NCBI GenBank assembly: GCA_018400955.1 | Contig: JAGYLH010000001.1 | Location: 1-64,000, forward strand | Origin: Bacteroidales bacterium | GTDB lineage: Bacteria > Bacteroidota > Bacteroidia > Bacteroidales > F082 | Reading direction: 5' to 3' | Length of the DNA: 64,000 nucleotides | Shown: positions 57,188 to 64,000 of the stretch, in pieces | How the letters are laid out: each line of letters opens with the position of its first letter | Numbering within the stretch: the stretch's first letter is position 1 | Notes under the pieces: model-generated | What the model saw: only the letters and a program-made list of their open reading frames with translations | What the model was told of the DNA's origin: nothing | Database searches by the model: none | Program-made: the position numbers and the translations under genes

Positions 57188-57261
57188 TGAACCCGAAGGG
57201 ATTCGAACCCCTAACCTTCTGATCCGTAGTCAGATGCACTATCCAATTATGCTACGGGTCC
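57188..57261 (-). tRNA. tRNA-Arg (anticodon ACG)
   Basis: 74 nt on the minus strand. The acceptor stem GGACCCG/CGGGTTC, the anticodon stem TCTGA/TCAGA with loop CTACGGA (anticodon ACG) and the T arm with GGTTCGAATCC are all present. CCA is not encoded. Confidence 0.95.
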
Positions 57262-57431
57262 ATTTTTTTTTAAAATGTCTGTCAAACGTCACAATCACCT
57301 TAAAAACGGCTGCAAAGTTAACAATTATTCATTTCAACTACCTACTCTTGTTCCCTAAAAATTTGTATTTTTTATTTCGCCGATATATTGAATCAATATA
57401 GGTGACAAAAACAGCAATTTATTGCATTCTA

Positions 57432-58685
57432 TTAGCTGAAATCGAACAGTCCAAGTTGTTTGAGTTGCTTCCAATAGTTTGGATAGGATTTTGATACAAC
57501 AGCAGGATCGGCAACAGCAGCAGCTCCTGTTTTTAACGCCAGTGGAGCCAGCGCCATAGCCATGCGATGATCACCGTAAGTTTTGAACAATTGTGAGTAA
57601 GATATTATCTGTTTGGGAGCTTCAAGCAAAAGCGTATCATTATCAGGCTGCTCAAATAAGCAACCAATTTTTTTAAGCTCAGCAACAATTGCCAACGCCC
57701 GATCCGATTCCTTGTGCTTTAGGTTGGCAATGCCGGTGAATCTGGCATGAACACCCAAGCCACAACAAGCAGCAGCAACAGCAGGTAGTAAATCGGGGCA
57801 ATTGCTAAAATCTAAATCCAATGTATCCGCAATTTGATCACCTTTGGTTATTCTGAGACCATTATGCTCAAAATTGCTGACAATGCCCAATTTTGCAAAA
57901 ATATCAACCAATACACGATCCCCTTGCATGCTCTTATGAGCTAATCCTTTTAAAAACAAAGTGCCCGATTCGCTCAATGCCAACAACTCGTACCAAAAAG
58001 CTGCACTGCTCCAGTCAAGTGCCATTTCAAACCGTCTTTTTTTATAAGCTTGAGGCTCAACTTCAATACTTTGTTCATGGCGCTTTACTGAAACACCAAA
58101 ATATTGCATCATTTCCAGTGTCATATCCAGATAGGGCCGCGACTTTATTTCCTGCTCCATTTCCAACGCCAGGCCATTCGGCCAAGTGGGGGCAGCCATC
58201 AACAAGGAAGAAGCAAATTGACTGCTCAGGTTCATTCCAAGCTTCACCTTACCTCCCTGCAAGGTTTTCCCCTGAATCAGTAACGGTGGGAAACCTTCTT
58301 TTTCACTATAGCGAATATCGGCCCCAAGCTGTCTCAGCCCATTTACAAGGTCTGCAATTGGCCTCTGCTTCATCCTGTTACTCCCAATAAGCATCCATTT
58401 TCCGCTGAGCCCAGCCAAATATGTCAGCAAAAAACGATAAGCAGTGCCGGCATTATTGCAATCGATAACAGCAGGAATACCGGATACATGGCAATTTCTA
58501 ATCAACTCCAATTTATCCTGCAATAAACGGGTGTCATCAGCATCGGACAACTTTGCTGTGTTGTGCTCAAATCCTCCATAAGCAGAAATCATCAGGACTC
58601 TGTTGCTTTCGCTTTTACTTCCGGGCAGCGATATTTCCCCGCTAATGATAGCTTTTTTTCTTTTCAGGATAATTTGTTGGCTCAT
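57432..58685 (-). CDS. aroA: 3-phosphoshikimate 1-carboxyvinyltransferase (EPSP synthase)
   Basis: AroA adds PEP to shikimate 3-phosphate. From the ATG at 58685 it has 417 aa. SLPGSKSESNRVLMISA (residues about 18-33) is the shikimate/PEP-binding start, followed by NAGTAYRFLLTYLA, NRMKQRPIADLVNGLRQLG and KTYGDHRMAMALAPLAL. Four residues upstream of the ATG is aroB, so they are an operon. The gene order aroB-aroA fits shikimate-pathway synthesis of aromatic amino acids. Confidence 0.96.
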   Translation of the reverse strand: MSQQIILKRKKAIISGEISLPGSKSESNRVLMISAYGGFEHNTAKLSDADDTRLLQDKLELIRNCHVSGIPAVIDCNNAGTAYRFLLTYLAGLSGKWMLIGSNRMKQRPIADLVNGLRQLGADIRYSEKEGFPPLLIQGKTLQGGKVKLGMNLSSQFASSLLMAAPTWPNGLALEMEQEIKSRPYLDMTLEMMQYFGVSVKRHEQSIEVEPQAYKKRRFEMALDWSSAAFWYELLALSESGTLFLKGLAHKSMQGDRVLVDIFAKLGIVSNFEHNGLRITKGDQIADTLDLDFSNCPDLLPAVAAACCGLGVHARFTGIANLKHKESDRALAIVAELKKIGCLFEQPDNDTLLLEAPKQIISYSQLFKTYGDHRMAMALAPLALKTGAAAVADPAVVSKSYPNYWKQLKQLGLFDFS

Positions 58686-58689
58686 AAAC

Positions 58690-59784
58690 TCAGGTATTTT
58701 CTTGCAGATCAACTTGTCTTACCCAATCCATATAAGCGAAAAGGCTTTCTTTCACCCTTTCATCAGGTACCCCCACATCATAACGGGGCTTGCCAGCATA
58801 CTCAAGCAATACAAAACGTAGGTCGTTTCCTTTGTTTTTCTTATCCTGACGCATCAACTCCATCAACCTGGCCGTATCAGCAGGCTTGATCGGATATGGT
58901 ATAAAATGCGCCCTGTACCAATGATTATAGCTTTTAAGCAAACCGAATGCCTTTTGTGAATACTGCCCAGACAGCCAAAGAGCGCAAAACATACCAATGG
59001 CCACTGCTTCCCCATGCAACAGCGTGTCTTTTCTTTCCATTGCAAGAGACTCAAAAGCATGGCCAATTGTATGGCCAAAATTCAAAATTTTACGTAAGTC
59101 CTGTTCCTTGGGATCAGCAGAGACGATACGTTGCTTGGCATCAATGCAATACCTGATTATTATTTCTGAATGCTCCGGATTCATTTGGTCAATATGTGCC
59201 AGGTCAATCAATTTCGGATTGGCAATATAGCCATATTTGATCACTTCGGCCAGCCCCGAAACCAATTGATTTTTGGGCAAAGTGGTAAGAAAATCTGTCA
59301 TGATTAGTACCGCTTCAGCAGCATAAAAGCTTCCAATCGGATTTTTAACACCCATAAAATCAATGGCTGTTTTGTGCCCTATGGCAGCGTCCACCATGCC
59401 AAGTAAGGTAGTGGGGATGTGAATAGTGCGAATGCCTCTTTTGTAAACTGAGGCGGCAAAACCACCCAAATCTGTCACCATACCACCTCCGAGGTTGAAC
59501 AAAACAGCATCACGCCCGGCCTCTGCTTTCAAAAGTTCTTTCCAGATATGTTGACAACTGCTAAGGCTTTTGGATGCTTCACCGGCATCAAGCACAATAG
59601 TATGCATTTGATCACCAAGACCTTCAAAGCAACTTTTGATTTTTGGATAACACAATTGGTAGGTATTGGTGTCAGCCAGCAAAAAAACAGGTGTAACGCC
59701 ATCTGCCAATGACTCCAATCGCTGATGGAGCCAAGTGATTGCATCCTTTTGAAACAATATCTGTGTGGAAGGGTTTTTGTTCAT
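58690..59784 (-). CDS. aroB: 3-dehydroquinate synthase
   Basis: AroB cyclises DAHP to 3-dehydroquinate using NAD and a metal. 364 aa from the ATG at 59784 (MNKNPSTQILF). The motifs DAGEASKSLSSCQHIWKELL, NLGGGMVTDLGGFAASVYKRG, GHKTAIDFMGVKNPIGSFY, and the metal ligands ILNFGHTIGHAFE and LLHGEAVAIGM are present. An upstream ATG (59871) would add 29 residues with no homology, so it was not used. Separated from ald by 170 nt. Confidence 0.95.
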   Translation of the reverse strand: MNKNPSTQILFQKDAITWLHQRLESLADGVTPVFLLADTNTYQLCYPKIKSCFEGLGDQMHTIVLDAGEASKSLSSCQHIWKELLKAEAGRDAVLFNLGGGMVTDLGGFAASVYKRGIRTIHIPTTLLGMVDAAIGHKTAIDFMGVKNPIGSFYAAEAVLIMTDFLTTLPKNQLVSGLAEVIKYGYIANPKLIDLAHIDQMNPEHSEIIIRYCIDAKQRIVSADPKEQDLRKILNFGHTIGHAFESLAMERKDTLLHGEAVAIGMFCALWLSGQYSQKAFGLLKSYNHWYRAHFIPYPIKPADTARLMELMRQDKKNKGNDLRFVLLEYAGKPRYDVGVPDERVKESLFAYMDWVRQVDLQENT

Positions 59785-59954
59785 CAGGGCAAATTTAGGC
59801 TTTTCTATCGAAATTTTATGCTGCTTCTGACTCAAATGTGCAGTACCTAAATATAGGGCATCATCCCACATTGAACTACCAACAAAACGAATGTATAAAC
59901 TAAACTAAAGAAGAAATCAGGCGATTAAAAACCACGATTCGAACAACACGAAAA

Positions 59955-61175
59955 TTAAAAATACGCCGCCATCAACAAATCCAAATGCTGAAAGGGAAGA
60001 TCGTGCATGGCACTGATCTGGTGGTTGGTAATCTTTCCATTGAAAGCATAAACCCCTTTGCTGAGGGCCCTGTCCATGCGAAGCAAGTTCTCCACCCCTC
60101 CCATTTCACCAATTTGCTGCAAAATAGGGCCAAAAAAATTACTGAGTGAATAGCTTGCCGTGCGGGGAACTTTTGAAGCAATATTGGGCACACAATAATG
60201 CGTGACATCATACATTTTGTAAACCGGATTTTGGTGAGTAGTTGGTTTTGAAGTTTCAAAACAACCTCCTTGGTCAATGCTTACGTCAATGATAACCGAG
60301 CCGGCTTTCATTTTCTTAACCATATCTCCACCAATCATAAACGGGATTAGCCCATCACCGGCATGCTTGGCAGCTATCACTACATCAGCTGTACTAAGCG
60401 CATTTTCAAGCAACTGTGACTGTAGCACCGAGGTGAAAATCCGGTTTCCCAAATGGGTTTGCAGGCTGCGCAATTTATACATTGAATTGTCAAAAACCTT
60501 TACGAGCGCGCCCATACCAAGTGCTGTGCGGGCTGCATATTCGGTAACAGTGCCTGCACCAATAATCACAACTTCGGTTGGTGCAATCCCGGGAAATCCG
60601 CCCAACATAACACCTTTGCCATATTCAGGATGGCAGAGGTATTCGGCAGCTATCATGATTGAGGCATTGCCAATTATTTCACTCATAGAGCGCTTTAATG
60701 GCATAGTGCCTGTTTTATCCTGTATGTTTTCAAAAGCAATCGCGATAACCTTACGTGCCATCAGGTTTTCGAAATACTCCTTGTTGCGCGAAGGTGCCTG
60801 AACTGTGGACATAATCGTGCGGTTCTTCTGAAGCATTTCGATCTCGTCGGGTAAGGGGGGTGCAATCTTGAGCACGATATCAGCACCAAAAACGCTCGCC
60901 CTTTCATTGGTAATTTCAGCCCCGGCTTCGGCATACTCATAATCTGTGAAATCAGCTTTCAAGCCAGCGGAAGTTTCAACCAATATCCGGTGGCCAAGAT
61001 CAACTAGTGGCTTTATGGCTTCAGGTACCAAACCAATACGATTTTCGTTTTTCGATTGTTCGCGGGGTATCCCAATTGTCAGATTGTTTTTTTTGGTAGC
61101 GGTTTCAAGTGTTTCCTCTTTAGGAAGCATTGAAGCAGCTGAAGAAAACCGTAAATATTGCTTGTCCTCAACCAT
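59955..61175 (-). CDS. ald: Alanine dehydrogenase
   Basis: Interconverts alanine and pyruvate + ammonia with NAD. The 406-aa protein has an AlaDH/PNT N-terminal domain (IGIPREQSKNENRIGLVPEAI, AGAEITNER, MSTVQAPSRN) and the NAD-binding Rossmann domain (APTEVVIIGAGTVTEYAARTALG). The catalytic Lys (VLKIAPP) and the His (APSRNKEYF region) areas are in place. An N-terminal extension of 30 residues is a Bacteroidota feature. It lies in the row porX-tsaE-ald. Confidence 0.92.
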   Translation of the reverse strand: MVEDKQYLRFSSAASMLPKEETLETATKKNNLTIGIPREQSKNENRIGLVPEAIKPLVDLGHRILVETSAGLKADFTDYEYAEAGAEITNERASVFGADIVLKIAPPLPDEIEMLQKNRTIMSTVQAPSRNKEYFENLMARKVIAIAFENIQDKTGTMPLKRSMSEIIGNASIMIAAEYLCHPEYGKGVMLGGFPGIAPTEVVIIGAGTVTEYAARTALGMGALVKVFDNSMYKLRSLQTHLGNRIFTSVLQSQLLENALSTADVVIAAKHAGDGLIPFMIGGDMVKKMKAGSVIIDVSIDQGGCFETSKPTTHQNPVYKMYDVTHYCVPNIASKVPRTASYSLSNFFGPILQQIGEMGGVENLLRMDRALSKGVYAFNGKITNHQISAMHDLPFQHLDLLMAAYF

Positions 61176-61207
61176 GCCTGGTGTTCATTAATCAGAATAT
61201 AATCTAC

Positions 61208-61624
61208 TTATTCACAACGTATTATCCTGGTCTCTGTGTCAGGAATTATATCGATGAACACTTTTACGCAATTTTCAGGCAATAGTTGCTCAATTTTTTC
61301 AGGCCATTCTATAAAACAGTATGAGGGGCTATAAAAGTAGTTTTCATAACCAATGTCAAAAGCCTCCTCAATTTTGTTGATGCGGTAAAAGTCAAAATGA
61401 AAAACAGACTCCCCATTTTCTGTTTTGTATTCATTTACAATTGAAAATGTGGGACTGTTCACTTCATCTTTTACCATTAGTTTGCGACAAATTGCTTTGA
61501 TCAGTGTGGTTTTGCCTGCACCCATCTGACCATAAAAGGCAAACACATTGCTTTTTTGCTTTAGCTTAAGTAATTCGGGCACCGTTTTGTTAAGTGCATC
61601 TAAGCTTTCAACAATAAATTCCAT
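61208..61624 (-). CDS. tsaE: tRNA threonylcarbamoyladenosine biosynthesis ATPase TsaE
   Basis: TsaE helps the TsaB/TsaD complex make t6A on tRNA. 138 aa, with the P-loop YGQMGAGKTTLIKAICR (residue about 30) and SPTFSIVNEY, HFDFYRI and CFIEWPEKIEQLLP motifs, all diagnostic. Its ATG overlaps the porX stop by one base (TAATG), so it is coupled to porX. Confidence 0.96.
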   Translation of the reverse strand: MEFIVESLDALNKTVPELLKLKQKSNVFAFYGQMGAGKTTLIKAICRKLMVKDEVNSPTFSIVNEYKTENGESVFHFDFYRINKIEEAFDIGYENYFYSPSYCFIEWPEKIEQLLPENCVKVFIDIIPDTETRIIRCE

Positions 61625-63186
61625 TAAGCTTTGGGTTTAAGTGTTATTACCGGAACCATAATTTCCTGCATGGATATACCACCATGTTGAAAAGTATTGC
61701 GGTAGTAGTTCACATAATGGTTGTAGTTGTTCGGGTATGCAAAAAAGTCGGTGGAACGTGCGAACACCCATGCTGTACTTACATTCGCCCTCGGCAGGAA
61801 GGCTTCTTCAGGGTTTTTCACCTCAAACACTTCTTTGGCATTGTATTTCAAACTGCGGCCGTATTTGTACCTGAGATTGGTATTTACAGTGCGGTCGCCC
61901 AATATTTTCACCGGGTCTTTCACATAAACCGAACCATGATCGGTGGTGATGATAAGCTGCTGCTTCTTTTGCGCTATGTAACGGATTATGTCAAAAAGGG
62001 ATGAATGTTCAAACCATGACAGCATTAGCGAACGGTATGCCGCCTCATCCTCAGCCAGTTCGCGTATCATATCCATTTCAGTACGTGCATGCGACAACAT
62101 ATCAATAAAATTATAAACAATTATGTTTAATCTGTTTTCCAGTAGATTTGGTAGATTTTCCACCAATCTTTTTCCTGCATTCAGGTTTAGGATTTTATTG
62201 TAGGAAAAGCGGATGTTTTTCCCAAAACGCTTTAGTTGTTCACCTAACAGTTCTGATTCAAATTGATTTTTCGTACCTTCCTCTTCCTCGTCTGTCCAGT
62301 AGCTGGGATATTTTTTTCTTATTTCGCCGGGCATTAGTCCGGCAAATAAGGCATTTCGTGCATATTGGGTGGTCGTTGGCAATATGCTGTAGTAGATTTC
62401 ATCCTGTTCCACCCGATAGTATTCTTCAATCAAAGGCTGAATGGCTTTCCATTGGTCGTAGCGCAAATTGTCGATCACCAGCACAAAAAGGGAATTATCC
62501 CCATTTTTATCAAGATACGGCAACACCTTGTCCCTGAACAATGTATGCGACATAATGGGTTTTGAATCGGATTTCCCACCCACCCAATCCAGGTAATTCT
62601 TCTCAATAAACTTCGAAAAAACCGTATTGGCCTCATCTTTTTGCATCTGCAAAACCTGAATGATGCCGTCATCTTTCGATTTCTCCAACTCTGTCTCCCA
62701 CCGCACCAATTTCTTATATACTTCTGTCCATTCCTGGAAATTCATCCGATTGCTGAGTTCCATACCAATATTGCGGAACTCTTGCTGATAGGAAAGGGTA
62801 CTTTTTTCGCTGACCAGTTTTTTATTCTCCAGGTTTCGCTTTAACGAAAGCAATATTTGGTTGGGCTTTACAGGTTTTATCAAATAATCGGCAATATTGG
62901 AGCCAATGGCATCCTCCATGATCGACTCCTCCTCGCTTTTTGTAATCATGACAACAGGGAGGTTGGGAAAGTCGATTTTAATCTTTTCGAGTGTTTCAAT
63001 CCCCGAAAGCCCGGGCATATTTTCATCCAGAAAAACTATATCAAAATGGCGCGAAACAACCAGGTCAAGCGCTTCATCACCGTTGTTTGTTGTGACTACT
63101 TCATAACCTTTTTGTTCGAGAAAAATAACATGGGGCTTCAGGATATCGATTTCATCATCGGCCCAAAGAATACTAACTTTTTCCAT
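61624..63186 (-). CDS. porX: PorX: response regulator with PglZ domain, T9SS regulator
   Basis: PorX is the response regulator of PorXY, which controls type IX secretion genes. The 520-aa protein has an N-terminal REC domain (1-120) with Asp in IVFLDENMPGLSG (residue about 53) and KP in LIKPVKPN, a helical linker (about 125-200), and a C-terminal PglZ phosphatase-like domain (about 205-510; FVLVIDNLRYDQWKAI, LPTTTQYARNALFAGLMP, ITTDHGSVYV). It is first in the row with tsaE and ald. Two T9SS cargoes in the window fit. Confidence 0.95.
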   Translation of the reverse strand: MEKVSILWADDEIDILKPHVIFLEQKGYEVVTTNNGDEALDLVVSRHFDIVFLDENMPGLSGIETLEKIKIDFPNLPVVMITKSEEESIMEDAIGSNIADYLIKPVKPNQILLSLKRNLENKKLVSEKSTLSYQQEFRNIGMELSNRMNFQEWTEVYKKLVRWETELEKSKDDGIIQVLQMQKDEANTVFSKFIEKNYLDWVGGKSDSKPIMSHTLFRDKVLPYLDKNGDNSLFVLVIDNLRYDQWKAIQPLIEEYYRVEQDEIYYSILPTTTQYARNALFAGLMPGEIRKKYPSYWTDEEEEGTKNQFESELLGEQLKRFGKNIRFSYNKILNLNAGKRLVENLPNLLENRLNIIVYNFIDMLSHARTEMDMIRELAEDEAAYRSLMLSWFEHSSLFDIIRYIAQKKQQLIITTDHGSVYVKDPVKILGDRTVNTNLRYKYGRSLKYNAKEVFEVKNPEEAFLPRANVSTAWVFARSTDFFAYPNNYNHYVNYYRNTFQHGGISMQEIMVPVITLKPKA

Positions 63187-63237
63187 AATTCACATTTTAA
63201 AGGGGTTTAATGAGCGTAGAGACGAACCGATAAGTAT

Positions 63238-63245
63238 TACTTTTG
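63238..63245 (+). promoter_or_regulatory. Promoter -7 box of the HD phosphohydrolase
   Basis: TACTTTTG, about 73 nt before the ATG. The leader holds a small hairpin (GGGCAA/TTGCCC at 63265-63281). Confidence 0.45.
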
Positions 63246-63317
63246 TAACATTAAATGTATAAATGGGCAAATATATTGCCCGTCGTTAAAACTATTGATA
63301 CAAATTTAACAAAATTT

Positions 63318-64000
63318 ATGCCCAGCACGAAGCCCAACAAAAAGAAAATCTTCAATGATCCGGTATATGGCTTTGTGAGCATTCCAGATGAGTTGCATTT
63401 TGATATTATCGAGCACCCTTATTTTCAGCGGCTAAGGCGAATAAAGCAATTGGGACTTACCCATTTGGTTTATCCCGGTGCTTTGCACACACGCTTTCAG
63501 CATAGTCTGGGGGCCATGCACCTTATGCAATACGCCATTGGAGTGCTCAAGGCAAAAGGCCAGGTCATCTCTGCCGAAGAAGCACAAGCAGCTTCGCTGG
63601 CAATCTTGTTGCACGACCTGGGCCACGCACCTTATTCGCACACCCTGGAAAAAGCCATTGCCCATCATATTTCTCACGAGGAATTGTCCATTTTGTTTAT
63701 GCGACGATTGAATAAATATTTTAACGGACGCCTGGAAATGGCCAATGCCATATTCAATGGAAGTTATCCGAAAAAGTTTCTGCATCAATTGGTTTCAAGC
63801 CAGTTGGATATGGATCGCATCGATTACCTGAAACGTGACAGCTTTTTTTCTGGTGTTTCGGATGGCACCATCAGCGATGAACGGCTTATCAGTATGCTGG
63901 ATGTGGCTGACGACAGATTGGTTGTTGAAGCAAAAGGCATTTACTCGGTCGAAAAGTTCATCATTGCACGCCGCCTGATGTATTGGCAGGTATATTTGCA
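63318..64000 (+). CDS. HD-domain phosphohydrolase (dNTPase/SAMHD1-like), partial
   Basis: 227 codons are seen; the gene runs off the right edge. It starts with KKIFNDPVYGFVSIPDELHFDIIEHP, then PYFQRLRRIKQLGL, the metal motif RFQHSLGAMHL, and the HD motif LLHDLGHAPYSHTLE, followed by DMDRIDYLKRDSFFSG. This is the YdhJ/SAMHD1-like family, whose members hydrolyse dNTPs or (p)ppGpp-like nucleotides. Substrate unknown. Divergent from porX. Confidence 0.93.
   Translation, partial: MPSTKPNKKKIFNDPVYGFVSIPDELHFDIIEHPYFQRLRRIKQLGLTHLVYPGALHTRFQHSLGAMHLMQYAIGVLKAKGQVISAEEAQAASLAILLHDLGHAPYSHTLEKAIAHHISHEELSILFMRRLNKYFNGRLEMANAIFNGSYPKKFLHQLVSSQLDMDRIDYLKRDSFFSGVSDGTISDERLISMLDVADDRLVVEAKGIYSVEKFIIARRLMYWQVYL

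Noticed and set aside
61624-63186. PglZ domain taken as the BREX pglZ gene
   Set aside because: The N-terminal REC domain and the neighbour tsaE identify PorX.
1-64000. CRISPR arrays, insertion sequences, prophage or rRNA operons
   Set aside because: No regularly spaced repeat array, transposase, integrase or rRNA sequence was seen on either strand.

Overview
The window is chromosomal DNA of a Bacteroidota (Bacteroidetes) bacterium. The evidence is: repeated promoter -7 boxes of the TAnnTTTG type with upstream TTG/TTTG elements; type IX secretion (T9SS) sorting domains on two secreted proteins; the T9SS regulator PorX; the gene neighbourhoods porX-tsaE-ald and dnaA-phosphatase-methyltransferase; and many lipoproteins and outer-membrane beta-barrels. 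Genus cannot be told from the sequence. No rRNA, CRISPR array or insertion sequence was seen.

Layout. 1-2180 (minus): a selenocysteine operon, tRNA-Sec then selA then selB (selB runs off the left edge), with its own promoter. 2505-9480 (plus): a fused fatty-acid-kinase-like protein (DAK2 plus DegV), a TPR/membrane/HTH regulator, a 52-aa gene with a T9SS cargo protein, and a SlyD-like FKBP. 9457-14885 (minus): a methyltransferase, a PLP dehydratase, a low-MW phosphatase, dnaA, a YigZ-like protein and a DMT transporter. 15041-16398: an AlbA/HATPase regulator interrupted by a stop. 16726-20000: prmC and a PiT phosphate permease. 20392-24313: two tandem DUF3857/transglutaminase genes wrecked by frameshifts. 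24498-26883: a porin plus a beta-helix lipoprotein. 27095-29218: prolyl oligopeptidase. 29692-35319: a decayed defence island, with a brxB tail, a brxC carrying one frameshift and two stops, an intact RloA-type ATPase and an rloB with a stop. 35556-38070: an SRPBCC protein and a frameshifted MFS transporter. 38145-42790 (minus): ppdK and pckA, the pyruvate/PEP/oxaloacetate node. 43032-45750: split lysine-ketoglutarate reductase and saccharopine dehydrogenase. 45825-49499: a small broken gene, a TerB-DnaJ protein and a putative porin. 49758-54115: an ECF sigma factor, a membrane-anchored beta-barrel partner, an LVIVD lipoprotein, an OMP and a broken lipoprotein. 54215-57115: a DUF1028 T9SS cargo and an esterase lipoprotein. 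57188-57261: tRNA-Arg. 57432-63186 (minus): porX, tsaE, ald, aroB and aroA. 63318 to the right edge: an HD phosphohydrolase.

Main themes. Housekeeping genes are intact, while nearly every broken gene is accessory (defence, DUF3857, MFS, AlbA). That pattern argues for real gene decay more than random sequence error. The most interesting pieces are: a BREX remnant beside an RloA/RloB (PARIS/OLD-like) pair in which the sensor-type ATPase is whole but the TOPRIM-like effector is stopped; a sigma factor whose overlapping neighbour joins a cytoplasmic segment, one inner-membrane helix and an outer-membrane barrel in a single chain; an animal-like, split saccharopine route for lysine; a one-chain FakA-FakB; and a compact selenocysteine operon.
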